From: Branchiostoma floridae | Taxonomy: Eukaryota > Chordata > Leptocardii > Amphioxiformes > Branchiostomatidae | Assembly (NCBI RefSeq): GCF_000003815.2 | Contig: NC_049982.1 | Location: forward strand, 24,135,380-24,199,379 | Reading direction: 5' to 3' | Length of the DNA: 64,000 bases | The notes under the pieces: generated by a model | The model's database searches: none | Seen by the model: only the letters and a program-made list of their open reading frames with translations | Told to the model about the DNA's origin: nothing | Program-made: the position numbers and the translations under genes | In this document: one piece after another, positions 39,044-51,144 of the stretch | How the letters are laid out: the number at the start of each line of letters is the position of its first letter | Position numbering within the stretch: the stretch's first letter is position 1

Positions 39044-39797
39044 TCTCCATTGTAATGTTTGGTCCTTAAACTTCCTGCATTATTTTGAGAACCGATTGTT
39101 TCTTAGAAGCGGTGTATCGAGCATTGAACTCTCAAGTATGAACCTTATTGCCAGTGTGTCATCCCATTCTGAGGGCCATTCAACTTAGAGCCAATCAGAT
39201 CTCTTAACTTTATTTTGGTTGAATATTCAAATACCAGTATTTTTTTCTTTTCAGCAAGGAAAACAATCAGATAAAGGGAACGGGAGCTAGAAAAATATGA
39301 AGTTTGTATGGTACTCAGTAAGAAATACAGATTAATAATTTTAATACATATAATTATAGCTATTTTCTCAAGAATTCTCTAAATTACCAGAAGCTTTTAC
39401 GTGTTCCAATGAGTACATCATCAGTTAAATTTTGATAAGATACCTTAAGTAATGCCACCAGTATGAAATAACTTATTAGAATTTAAACAGGTAAAATTTC
39501 AAGCCCAGCAGAAGTGAAATATATTAGAATGTTGTAAATGTATATAACAGCTATTGTGTATAGTCAATTTAAAAGAAAAATTGATATAGTTTAACAGATT
39601 ACTGTAAATGTCCAAACTTTTGAGATGGTTTAATGCGACAACCCCTTCACCCTTGAAATTGAAGCCACTGGAGAGATGCATTCCTCCTCTGCCTGCCTAC
39701 CCCACTGTTGTGACTGCAAGCTCAAATTCACTGCTTGACGTGAGATTAAAGCCCGGCAAACCTAGGGGGATTTACAGTATCCCATGTGGTTGTTTCT

Positions 39798-39919
39798 TCA
39801 AAAAAGACACTCATCCAGGCACTCCAGACAGACCGATCGCCTGCTGATGTTCTTTCTGCACAAGCAAGCCAGCACAATGATGATAATCACCACCAGGACA
39901 GCCACACCAATACCAATGC
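39798..39919 (-). CDS. Candidate nested small membrane protein, exon 3 (TM helix, Cys-rich tail, stop)
   Basis: On the minus strand an acceptor TTGCTTATTAG precedes 39919 and the exon runs to a TGA at 39800-39798. The first two bases GC complete a Gly codon with the G that ends the exon at 40538. The 39 full codons encode a 20-residue uninterrupted hydrophobic segment (starting IGIGVAVLVV), then Arg-Lys-Asn and a short tail with three spaced cysteines ending CLECLDECLF. The pattern of hydrophobic helix then basic residues predicts N-terminus outside, C-terminus in the cytosol, with juxtamembrane cysteines that could be palmitoylated. The gene is antisense inside the large KChIP intron. I do not recognise a family. 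It could be the last exon of a longer membrane protein, but the in-frame stop before the exon-2 start argues for a small protein. Confidence 0.6.
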
Positions 39920-40537
39920 CTAATAAGCAACACAAGACAAAGTTTTCAATTTGAATAGTTACGTTGAACTATGTCACTTTCAAGTTTTGAATTTGATAGC
40001 ACAAAAAGTGTTTCCTCAGTCTGTAATTCTAAATACTAAATGTAATACAAAACTTGGGATTTACGATTTGGTAACATAAAAGAATTATGGATTAAGTCAT
40101 CTGAGCATCCACATCACATCAAAATATATACATAAAGTTTGATATAATATTAATATCAGTCATTTGTTTGAATGGATATTGATAATATCTAAAAAGTTGC
40201 AGCAAGACTTATGAAACTGTTGAAAAATAGGCGACAGTTTACATATGATAAACAAATTTTCCCTTTTTACATCTTAGTAAATGCCTCTCACCTGCCCCAA
40301 TCAGGCCAATAGCCTACAAACGCATGTCCTACAAAACTAACTTGAAATAATTTTTGGTAGGGGAGGGGTTAGTCTGGTACATAGCTCCTGAGTTTTGTAA
40401 CTGCTGGCATTGAATGATTGAGCCAGCGCTTACTATGATATGGAGGACGTTACCTCGGCTAGTGAGGGGTATAACACATTATACAGTGTACAGAAACAAC
40501 AGAGTGAATTTGTAGTAAGTTCTTGTCTTGTATTTAC

Positions 40538-40625
40538 CTATGCCAGTCCAGTCTGTCCCTGTAGCAGGAGGATCAGTTGGTAGGTAGGTGGTTACATTGG
40601 CCATCAGATTTGAGACTGTCGACAT
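40538..40625 (-). CDS. Candidate nested small membrane protein, exon 2 (start, ectodomain)
   Basis: The exon begins at an acceptor TTCTTCTTGTTGCAG (minus strand) before 40648; an in-frame TAG at 40646-40644 makes the ATG at 40625-40623 the start. It encodes 29 codons, MSTVSNLMANVTTYL then a Thr/Pro/Asp-rich segment ending DWTGI, and ends ATAG|GTAAAT with a lone G. That joins the exon at 39919 in frame across a 618-nt intron, predicting 69 residues. Asn-10 is in an N-glycosylation sequon (NVT), consistent with an extracellular N-terminus, although there is no cleavable signal peptide. The matching phase, splice sites and the switch from polar to transmembrane sequence at the junction support a real gene. 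Confidence 0.55.
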
Positions 40626-40959
40626 TTTTGTTATGTAGCTTTGCTAGACTGCAACAAGAAGAAGAAATTCTGAAACGTCTGTGGTGATTGATTAGCTTAT
40701 TTTAGAATTCTATTATTTGAATTTTATACATTCAAGTACAATTATTGTTGCGCTGTATACGTACAGCAAGGCCACATTGTATGATAAACCTGTGATAAAG
40801 GCAGCAGAATAATGGGGAGCTAACCTATTTTTCAGCATATGGACCACTAACTTTTCCTTATGAAACGCTTAATGTAATAACTTTTCAGCATATTGTATGG
40901 CAAATTTTGATGGCAGACAAAACTAGATTTAGTAACATACAAATTGTTTTATCTAATAA

Positions 40960-41590
40960 ACTATCAAGGGCAACAGCCCCAAGGGGTGTTGCCCTCATAA
41001 TTTTCACCACGAGCTCCGAGTCATTCGGTATATGTAGCTCTGGGGACATCTAAAAATAAGAACCCAGTGAAATGCCATTTCCTGCATTTTGGGGGTAGAT
41101 TTTGCTTGCAGACTATTAAAGCTAAATTTAATAACATAACTGAAGGTTAGAGAAAAAGATTTTTGATTGCAACAACTGGCACACGCCCACATATTTTCAC
41201 CATGTCGTCTGGAGTGCCTGAGGCACATTGAGCCATTGTATTAGTGGAGAGCTACTACTGGTCCAGAGAAATTTTGAAATCTGGACCCTCTGAAAAGTAA
41301 AATGCCATCTCCTGCATTTTGAGGGACAAATTTTGCTGGCAGAAGACGCAAAATCTAGTGAGATTTCTATTACAGAAAAAGATTTTTGAGGGCAATGACC
41401 CACGCCCCCAAGATACTTTTACTAGTAATGTTGTCGTGACTGCCTCTAGGCGCTAGTCGTCACAAGGGGAGAGGTCCAGAGAAAGTTTGAAATCTGGACC
41501 CCCTTACATTCCATTTCCTGCAGTTTCTGGGGCAAATTTTGACAGTATACTAGCTTAAGGTTTAATGAAATTTCTATTAGAAAAGAATAC
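40960..41590. repeat. Three diverged tandem units of about 205-230 bp
   Basis: The word CCATTTCCTGCATTTT or a variant occurs at about 41075, 41305 and 41511, each preceded by a GGTCCAGAGAAATTTTGAAA-type stretch and followed by an AAATTTTGCTGGCAG-type stretch. Minus-strand open frames are repeat-derived. Confidence 0.75.
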
Positions 41591-42147
41591 ACAAGGGTCA
41601 CAGCTTGATTTGGGGGGGGGGGGGAGCAGTGATGCTGTAACTGAACCACTGAAAGTTTCAGAGAGCACACTAAAGTTATCAAATTTCCATGCCAAAAGAC
41701 GGAATGTTCAAATTTTTTTTTTTAAATTTCATCAGTTCAATACATGTACATTATTTAGATGTACTAGACTGCATGTAACTATTCAACATTAGTGAAAAAT
41801 CATTAATTTTTTTTATAAAGTAGATGTCATTAAATAGCTTGGTTTTAAAAACGTACTTAAACTTAAATGACATAATGCATTGGGTGGAAAAACGGGATCC
41901 TCTTTTAGCAAATATCTTGTATGTGTTTTTGACCAAGCTAATTAACGTTACATTCTTCTCATGAAACTATGTCCTAACTTGCTACATGTACGGAACTCTT
42001 GTTTGTGATATCAATACAAATCTTATAAATTAAATGTAGTAGTAAACCACAATAAGGCACAGGTAATACTGACTCAGAGGTAATCCACTTGAATGATATC
42101 CTGAAACTTGTGAACAGTCATAAATTAAAGAAGCTGAACTTTCTTAC

Positions 42148-42195
42148 CGTCTGTGGGTGCATACAGTTTTCCACCAGTGTGTGCTTTGAGGTCAC
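42148..42195 (-). other. Possible upstream non-coding exon of the nested minus-strand gene
   Basis: A minus-strand donor ACAGACG|GTAAGAAAG lies at 42148/42147, about 1.5 kb upstream of the acceptor at 40648. It would supply a 5' UTR exon to the nested membrane-protein gene. Its 5' boundary is not visible; the end given is arbitrary. Confidence 0.25.
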
Positions 42196-42404
42196 AGGTT
42201 GAGTAATTAATAAGGTGTGGTGCTATGATAATGTTAAATTTATCCTAAACCTGTTAGACCACCAGTAGTGTTCATTATGGAGGGTTAGGTAAGAGAATGA
42301 CCTTTGTTTAGCTGAGTGAAATTATGTACAACCTTATGCTCAGTATGCTTCATAAATCATACAGAACAATATCATGACCCTCTGCTGTGAAAATAGTGTG
42401 ACAA

Positions 42405-43200
42405 AGAACCCATCACACTTACCTAAAAAGAGTAGGGGTCCTTCCTGGTGTGAGTGGATTGATTAAATCAGTCGGGATAATTTTTTTATGCAGTTTGTAA
42501 TCTTCAATGCAAACTTGGTGTGTTACACCTTAGGCCACACCAATTTAATTTCTTGGTTCACGGATTCGCTCTCTTCTATTTTTTGGAAATAAAAATAAAA
42601 ATTACCACTCAGCAAATTTTCACCATAAATGAAACTATTCACCAACTTTCTGGCGTAGCAAACATAAAAACTGACACTACTTTTGTAATTTTCAATGAAC
42701 AGGTGCTGTTACTGTACAGTAATAGTCTTTTGTACTTTTTTCAAGCTGAAAACTTTTTATTCTTTATGTTTTGGATTAGCCCTTACCTTTACCCCAACCA
42801 TTTTACAATTTTTATTTTTATTTCGCCCTCTCGCTCCATATTTTTTATGAAAAAATCCGTGAACCAAGGAATTAAATTGGTGTGGCCTTACGGTGGTTTA
42901 CCAGGTAAATTTTGTAATTTTACAAGCAATGTGAAACAAACAAAAACAACTACTCTGAGATAGGGATCTATTACATGTAGCTGTATTTTACATCTTTCTC
43001 TGTAGGAAAGATTGGTTTCATACCAAGTTACATGGTAGAAATTTGACTGCACCGCAAAACAATATATTCTATTCCAAGACCAAGGGATTTGATAACATCA
43101 GATCTAGAGCAAAAGGAATGATGGATTGGTTATCTTTGTTACAGCCCATCCATTCTCTTCTGGTTCCAGTTCACTCCTCTGATTGCTTCTATGCAAATGG
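42405..43200. repeat. Duplicated block, copy 2 (filled site)
   Basis: Matches 38590-39043 on both sides of the transposon at 42533-42887. Confidence 0.85.
42533..42887. mobile_element. GGCCACACCAATTT MITE, full copy, TTA target duplication
   Basis: The 355-bp element has about 34-bp terminal inverted repeats with one mismatch (GGCCACACCAATTTAATTYC then TTGGTTCACGG) and is flanked by TTA at 42530-42532 and 42888-42890. A 3-base TWA-type duplication fits PIF/Harbinger elements. The 147-codon frame across it is spurious. Confidence 0.92.
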
Positions 43201-43309
43201 CTACTAGATATCTCCAGAGTAATATTCGGTCCTCGTGTTCTGTGTTATGGTCTGTGCACAACTGGCATGTTTATACAAAAAAGCCTACTAGTAGAGTTTA
43301 ATTCACTGT

Positions 43310-43650
43310 TACAGTTGAAAATGGCTATCGGCATTCACGGTGTCTTCCATCCGTGCCAAGTAGCCAGCCCAGCATCTGGATTGGAGTGTGCTGCGACTGT
43401 TAGCTTGCTTATATCCTGCCATTTGATGTCCATGATGGAGCAAAGACTTCACTGATGGAATCGTTCCAAGAGCTTTACTTGTCTCCGCTATAGAATCCAA
43501 TTCTCAGATCCATAGAGAAGGGTGGTGACAATAGCTGCTTTGTAGAGCAGGATTTTGGTAGCCAGACGTAGTTCGTCGTTTTTCCAGACACGTTTCTATA
43601 GTCTAACAAATGCAGTGCTGGCTTTGGAAAGAGCACTATACTAAGACCAG
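43310..43650 (-). pseudogene. Non-LTR retrotransposon fragment (end of reverse transcriptase)
   Basis: On the minus strand the frames read KASTAFVRL, KRVWKNDELRLATKILLYKA, TLLYGSENWIL, VKLLERFHQ and CWAGYLARMED. These are the usual closing motifs of non-LTR retrotransposon polymerases (VWxN..., YGSETW, RWAGHVxRMED). Stops and frameshifts interrupt them; the copy is dead. Confidence 0.75.
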
Positions 43651-44932
43651 TTTAAATAGAAGCTTAGTGGCTGCCGGCGACTAAGTAACATGAATGACGA
43701 CTTAGGCAGTAAAGAGTGCGCTGTCCATCTATGACATAGAGGAGAGAAAGATGTTCAACCCTAAAATTTTTCAGAGTTACAGCGTGCGTGATGAGTCCTG
43801 AAGTCAGTGTCCCTGCCTCTAGATGTAGATCAAGAGGTTGGAAGTTTGACTCCTGGCTGTTGTCATTCAATGCACGCTACTGGAACTTAAGATGGGACGC
43901 TAAGCACTGGTCTACTGTTCATTATACTTGCTGAAAAGTCTCAGCTAGGGGAATCTCTGAATTACAATGAACCTATTCTGTACAATCATGTACATTATGT
44001 CTTCAGTAATATGACCAGTGGAAAAAGCTCTTCAGTGAATTAATTTTGCAAACTGATATTATCATGTTTTCCCCGACAGGGAAAACATTCAATGTTTTTG
44101 CTGGTGTGAGCTAATATGACTGCCATGACATGTAACTGTTTAAAAACCAAGAAAATGTAGGGTAGACAGAAACCAATAAAGCAATAGAATATTTTTTTAT
44201 AATATATATGAATGTTTAGGGTACTCAAGGTGTACATTGTAGATGAGACATATGTTCTAAAGGTTATGCCATGATCACAAAGGTGAAAGTACAAATGATT
44301 TGAAACAAGCCCCTTGGGAAAAGGGTGTCCTGAATAATATATGTAAACAGAATGTATGCATGTGGCCTTTAGATCATGTGTTGTGACTCAGGTCAGGTGA
44401 CCTTGGTACATTTATATTATAAGATGTTACTGGTAATGACTTTTGTCAAAGAGTTTAAAGAGTTTTATAAAAGTGAAACTCTGAATTATATCAGAAATTC
44501 GGAAAGGAGATTGGACAAGTCCATCGGCCAAATTGAAAGTGCCAAACTGCTGATCGGGCAATAATTGGATGTTCAGGACTGTGCCCGAGTGTGTAATTTT
44601 CGCACGCATGGGTGTGATTTTTCCACAGATACATGTACAATGTACAAGTGGGAAGACATCGGTCCACTAATTTGAATTAAAGGATTTCCTTGCTGCAGTA
44701 AAGATGCATTTGTATTGTCGGCCTGTGGAAAATTTGATTGTGCTAGTAGATTTGTCCAACCGCAGGAAATATACCACAGGGGTTCCTCATATGACACAAC
44801 CAGATGGCATGCACTTTCATCACTTTTATGCTTCATTGGCGTGTGGCATGTATTTAACTCCCCTGAGAATTGACAGTGACACGTGATGTGTGTAATTCCT
44901 TGCCAAGTGTGATGCTGACACGCAGAGGTTAA

Positions 44933-44938
44933 CACACA

Positions 44939-44991
<53 letters not shown>

Positions 44992-45322
44992 GCACACGCA
45001 CACATACACGCAAATACAAACACACACACAAACACACATGTGCGCGCACACACGCATACTAGTACACACACATACACTCAGAAACACACCCACTCACACA
45101 CAGACACATCCACGCACACCCACACAGTCACACACATATACACACACACATACACACACATATGCACGTATACATACACACACAGACAGACATGCACGCA
45201 CACACACGGACAGACATGCACACACACACACACACACACGCACACACACACATACGTGTGTACACTCACAATCAAGCACTCACAATCAAACACACACAGA
45301 CACACAGACATACAAACACGTA
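44933..45322. repeat. CT then CA microsatellite, about 390 bp
   Basis: (CT)n at about 44940-44975 followed by long interrupted (CA)n. All open frames here are low-complexity artefacts. Confidence 0.95.
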
Positions 45323-45419
45323 AGGACTCCCTATGGGTTTGCCTGCTTCCCCAGTGTAGCAACCCAGATAATACCCCTGACCTTATTATGTACCCTTTGG
45401 TCTGGTTTGGGCAGGGGCA

Positions 45420-46560
45420 TGTTCTACCCTGCAATACCTGTTCCATTATGTTATTTGTCCCATAATTTGCAACCTAAAGAGCATGTCACAATGCGTCACA
45501 ATCACAAAATGTTTATTATGATCAGTCTATGGACATGCAGGGAGGTATTGTTTTCTGTCTAATGTGTGTGCGTCCATAATTATTTTAATATTTTGGAGTG
45601 ACAGCTTTGAGACAGAAGAGGAATTAGGAAATGGACAGAATATAGTTAGGAATTCACAATAATGAATAAAGCAAGAAATCGGAGGTATGAAGTCTTTGAT
45701 TTCTCATTACAGTATACTCTCCATTATGCAAAGGTCCTACTTTGCACAATCTGTATCCACTGTGAAGAATATTGAACCTTAACATTATGCTAGATGTTAA
45801 TAACATTGTCTGTGAAGGCATTATCAGGCACTATGCTCAGCCTAGAATTAAATGTAAGTGTACACAGTGGTTAGTTGAATGTCCAAAAGAGACCTCTAGC
45901 AGGTAGAGTCGGTGTGACAGGCTCTATTTTTATCTTAAAGCCCAACTGAAGGCCCCAAATATATCTACCCTGTGGAACCCCAGGGTCTTCTATCCATTAT
46001 GCCTGTTGGTAAGTGTGTCACTGCAATAGTCAATCATTCTTTGGATTTTGAATTGCGCTAGCTGCTTTTTACTCAAATGTTGGGTGAAATATAGCAAAGA
46101 TGCAGACAAATTCTCCCATTGTGGTAGCTGCAAAATAGAAGAATTTCGTGTGTTAGCACAGTGGAGTAGTATGCTATTTGTGTGCAATAATTGTCCTATT
46201 TTTGTGCTCCTAGATGTTTTTTTCTGGAAGTCATTGCAATAAGTCATTGCCTCTTTCAATTTTTGAAATGAATAATTGACCTTTGAACCTCAGATACCCA
46301 CCTGAAAATATGATGCTTGTCATCAGTAAAAACATGAAGCCTTTGGGTCAGTTGATATACTGGTGGTCAGTATAATGTTTAATATATAGTTCTCCAGTTC
46401 AGACATGTAGATATGATTCAACTACAATTTAACAAGAGTCTTTTAAAAGCTTTGAAAATATTAGTTGCATAATTCATGAATACTGTTACAGTTAATGTTT
46501 GCTGTGCATAAATTTTGTGGCATGGTTCAATTGAAAAATTTGCAAAATCTTCGAGTTTGC
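45420..46560. other. Intron, no gene recognised
   Basis: A strong donor-like GTTG|GTAAGT occurs at 46008 after ATGCCTGTT; see rejected items. Confidence 0.35.
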
Positions 46561-46567
46561 TGTTCAA

Positions 46568-46795
46568 CCAGTTGACGATAGTTCACCTTTATTCGCGGGG
46601 TAACCTATATCCATTGTACCTAAAAAAAGGATATTTAGGGATATTACGTAGATGGATGGTGGTTTCAAATTGCATTTTGTTTTCTCAAAATAATGTAGTT
46701 TGAGACCATCATCCGCCGACTTGATATCCCAAAATAAACTGGTGTTAAATACAACGGATAAAGGTTACCCCGCGAATAAAGGTGAACTAGCGTTA
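46568..46795. mobile_element. CTAGTTCACCTTTATCCG MITE, copy 3 (best preserved)
   Basis: Left AGTTCACCTTTATTCGCGGG and right CCCGCGAATAAAGGTGAACT are complementary; the inside carries the shared GATATCCC and GTTTCAAATTG words. Confidence 0.85.
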
Positions 46796-46799
46796 TATA

Positions 46800-47780
46800 A
46801 ATGTAATGGAATTATGCTTAGTACCTGTTTGCAGGGGTGATAAGTGTGCCATCAAGCCTTGAACTTCATAGATGTTACAGATATTTAGAGATTTACAGTA
46901 GCCAACAACTGGTATGGGAATGATCCAATTATGGGGGTGTGATTAGTCTACTTAGGCTATTATTGTCAGATGTGAGTTATTTTTAGCCTTAAGAGTAATT
47001 CAGTTAAAGATGTTTGTATAAAATATGATATATAGCCAGATAGAAGAAAAGGTTTCTATCAATAAAACATGTAATATTTGGTGGGACAATGGTTGGCCAT
47101 GCTTTATATGAAATGACAGATTATCATAAGCTCGTTGCTCCCAATCTATATGTTAATGCATTATGAATAGCACTGTGTATATGACTCCAATATTCAGTCC
47201 ATATCTAGGTTCTATTTTAGAACTGTGAAATTTGATTACTCTAGTGCCGTTACATTGAGCCTAGTGATAATTTGTCCCCATTTAGCCATTTGGCAAGCTG
47301 TATTACTTGAAGTGAAGGAAATATCTTTGAAGTAATTGTGGAATTTTTACTGATTATTAGTCATATTCTCTTTACTGCATTCCACTCTGCTCAGTACAGT
47401 CCTTAAATCTATGGGGGCCTGCATCCCCTCTTTCTGTAAGACATAATCACAACGGTCTAATTTGGTATAATTTGTAATCAAACAGTTCTAATTCACCATA
47501 GAGCACAATCTGTGGTTAGCTGAATGCCTTTGGGATGTTTATGAGTCTACTGTAGTGTGGAATGAGTGCCGATGATTTTGCGCTATTCGTCAATGCACTT
47601 TAATCCCCCACAAAGACCACCATATACATGTGGGTCACACTCAGGTCCCCTCTAGCCATGCAGAATGCCAGAATGTTGTTAAGGCTTTTGTTAAGTGTTA
47701 ACAGAACCATTAATTCTTGCAATATAATATGATCCCAGATACAGGGTATGTATATATATTAAAAAAGGGCTTGTCCTTTT
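46800..47780. other. Intron, no gene recognised
   Basis: No supported feature. Confidence 0.35.
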
Positions 47781-47781
47781 G

Positions 47782-48142
47782 CAGGGCTCGAAATTCATTT
47801 TGGGGATTAGGTGCACTGGTGCACCCAGCTTTAAAAATTGGGTGCACCAAAAAAATTTTGGGTGCACCACTTAAATGCAAGTAGAATGTCAGAAAAACCT
47901 AATAATAAAACTCAGTTACAAGCTGTTAAATTCTTAAACAAGTAACACGACAGACATTTTATTATCTTTCTAACACTTAGATGTCAAGAATATGATGTAT
48001 ACTAGTATACTTTGATATCTTTACATACATAAGCCTATGAAAATATTTGGGTGCACCCTGTGCACCCACAGAAAATAATTGGGTGCACAGCTCTAATTTG
48101 GGGTGCACCTGGGTGCACATGCACCCAGTATTTCGAGCCCTG
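47782..48142. mobile_element. CAGGGCTCGAAAT MITE with GGTGCACC interior, copy 2
   Basis: Perfect ends CAGGGCTCGAAAT and ATTTCGAGCCCTG, flanked by TTTTG on both sides (47777-47781 and 48143-48147). Interior matches 30586-30968. Confidence 0.9.
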
Positions 48143-48149
48143 TTTTGGA

Positions 48150-51140
48150 ACAAATTACTGAGTTTGTTGATTAGCATTTTGTGACCATTTTCAGAATCTT
48201 TAGATGCAGGGCAATTTCCTTAATGTTATTGTGGTGTGCGACCTAATTTTTGAAAATCTTCATTGTATGTGATACCTGTATTCCTGGTCTTTCTAATATG
48301 TCTCTTACTTGTTTTAGTCTATGTCAAATAAGTGCAGAATGATTGTATGATGACCCTTTGGAGTATCATTATTACCCGGTAGTGTCTGTGAAACCAGTTT
48401 TATGATTCCTGTTGCACTAAAATAGTTGGATGTACAATTTGGCTGTTATGATCATGATTTTGATAATACGTATTTCATTGCACAATAATTGTAGTGGAAA
48501 CAATGCATGGCAAATTGCTATACCGCTCTCAACAACAAGTGTGAAATTCCATTTATTTTGACATATGGTATGCTATGCAACAGATTATGCAGATTTATTG
48601 CAACATTATGTTTGACCATAATAAATTCCAATTCTTATTTATGTCATGTTAGATTTAGAGGGATGTTGTGTTAGATTTTGTTGCATACATTTCTTAATAA
48701 TGTTGTCTCATTTCATTTTTTATTTTCTATTTAATTAATCTCAATAACTTTACGTTAAAAAAATCTATATTCTATTTGCATTTTGTTATTTCATAATGTT
48801 TGACAGGGATATAATTTTCCTTGATACAGACCATAGCATGGAATCTGATGCATTTCTTAAAGAATGACCTTTTTAAATGAGGGTACATCAATGGAATCCT
48901 TTGCTTTTCTTTTCTTGAAGCATTTACAATTTAAAGATTGGTGTGCTGGTATGTGGTTACCATACCCGTCTATATTCTGCTTCTCACTATGGTATATGAC
49001 AAACTGCTCATCACATTTGGTGCAATGTTTGGAATCACCCCCCTGTCAAGCATGGCCCCCATACTGTATACCCATATGGGTTGATAATGGCGAGTGAATA
49101 AATTATGATGATACCTTCAAATGAACCAATGGGTGGAGAGATTAGGGGAATGTTATTACAGCTAGTGTGTCCCCGGCCTATGTTGCCTTCTGGTGGTCAG
49201 GATTGTGAGGTTTTCTCCTGAACCAGCTAAGGACGGCGTCCATCCTTTTTGTTGTTGTGTAATCGTGTAAGTACGGCTTCATTATAGACATCTCAATACG
49301 TTCGTGTCTGAAAATAATGACCATGATAGATATAAGATACATTGTTGGTGATCTAGAGTGATTTTTTGGCTCTATTTTGGGTTGTAGGTTGTCCGTTAAC
49401 ATGAAATCTTCCATATCCTAGCCCCTATGGATGTGTAACGCTTGAGGTACATTTTGCACACTGCTATATCGTGGACCAGTGAACACCATGTATGGCTGAA
49501 ACGGCCTCCATTGAAATACAGGATGTTGTTATGTTACATCACAAATACAGGCATACCTATACTAGTGAGGAATTTCTCACTTTGTGCTCTATATGTCAGC
49601 ATTTTATAGCATGCATTTTTCAGTTGTGGCAGAGAGGTACAAAAAGGGATTGTTGGTTTTTAGATAGTTATGATTTGGACTTCCAATTTTGATATCATGT
49701 GAAGATACGGTGTTTATGGTCAATCGATAAATGCCGCACTGTATTAGCTCAGTGGGTTTAAGGCACTAAAGATGAGGGGAGTAATTGCATGCAGCATTTA
49801 CTAAGGTTATGAATATTTACTCAGCACATAAATAGACAATGTTGACATTTTTTAGAATAATTAATATGGCCATTTCTTAATGTTTAGACAGAAAATTATA
49901 CTATGTTTTACCATTCAAAACAATTTTCTAGTGCAAATGTGTAATCTGCAAATGATTATATTACACTGGAATTTACATAATTATCTTTCACGTTTTACCA
50001 ATCAGTTCCTATGGCACAGGTTCCATGATCTATTATATTTTGTGAATAAGCCTTGTTAGGTTTGCAGGTCACAGGTAGATATATGTTTATTTATGGCCCA
50101 ACCTATCATGTAGGGGAAGAACCCATTATATTCAGGCCCTGGGGAGTTATCAAAACAAACATTGACCTGGTAAATTTCTTCAAGGTTTTGTCATGAGAAC
50201 ATTATTTCATAATTTATCACAACTTTTTTTATCATGCTGGCATTTCTGGCTTATGTATTTGTCATGTTAGTGCTCATAAATTGAGCGTGATATTTTGCAG
50301 GATGTGAATTCCCCAGACACCGGTTAGCATAGAAAGCAATAGGTTGAATGTAGCATTTTAAAGGTTGCATTTTTGGTCAGTTGGCAGAGAGCATCAGACA
50401 AACTAATAGTGATAGGTTAATGATTTATAAGTTCTAGAAAGATAGGATTTTTTTTACATTCCAGAAGAAATGTTTGGACACCCCAGTTGCTATATTTTTT
50501 ACTGGGTGGCTATGAGTATGAATTTTCAGTTGTAGATTTGAAAAAAAATGATTAAGAATTTATGTTTTAGAGTTAACTCGGATAGCATTAGCATCAATAA
50601 GAGAAAATTTTATATCATTTGAAATAATGTTTCAGAAATACATTCATTTCTTTTTACAATTTTAGTGTTTTTTTTTCATACCATCCTTTAGTGGTCTGTT
50701 TGCTTGGCGTGAAATTTGAACAGCAAATAATATATTGTCAGGAACATAAGTGTAAAAAGGGTGGAAGATCTATCCAGATTTGCTTTGTGTCATTTAGCCT
50801 ACTTTTACCATCCTAATCAGAAGATCAGTCTCTCCAGAGCTTCTTTGGAATTGCCAGATGTAACCGCTGGCCTATGGCCATGCAAGTTCTATCTTGTAAT
50901 ACCATGGTATTGGGGATAACATCATTAGCTCTGATCCAATCATTGATCAGCCTTCATCATGGGGCAATGTCCCTATTGTGCCAAGCTATTTTCTTGCTTT
51001 TTTGTTTATGTCTTATGTGTTGCAAGCAGGGATATTTTGCTGTATATGCTCGAGCGTGTGTCTAGGTTATGGTACATGACCACAAGTAAGGCTAAATATG
51101 GACAAATTCCTATGCGGATAACTCTTGCCAGTATGCAAAC
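48150..51140. other. Intron, no gene recognised
   Basis: AT-rich. The minus-strand open frame at 49178-49414 lacks splice borders and family motifs. Confidence 0.35.
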
Positions 51141-51144
51141 AGTG

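Noticed and set aside
42520-42963. 147-codon plus frame
   Set aside because: Runs across the 355-bp MITE and its target site; the matching empty block has no such frame.
44573-45562. Several long frames with His/Thr, Cys/Val or Glu/Arg runs
   Set aside because: Low-complexity translation of the CT/CA microsatellite.
46000-46012. ATG-CCT-GTT-G before a strong GTAAGT donor, phase-compatible with KChIP
   Set aside because: Only three codons; expected by chance in this much sequence and no promoter-like context.
49178-49414. 78-codon minus-strand frame
   Set aside because: No acceptor or donor in a suitable place and no recognised domain.
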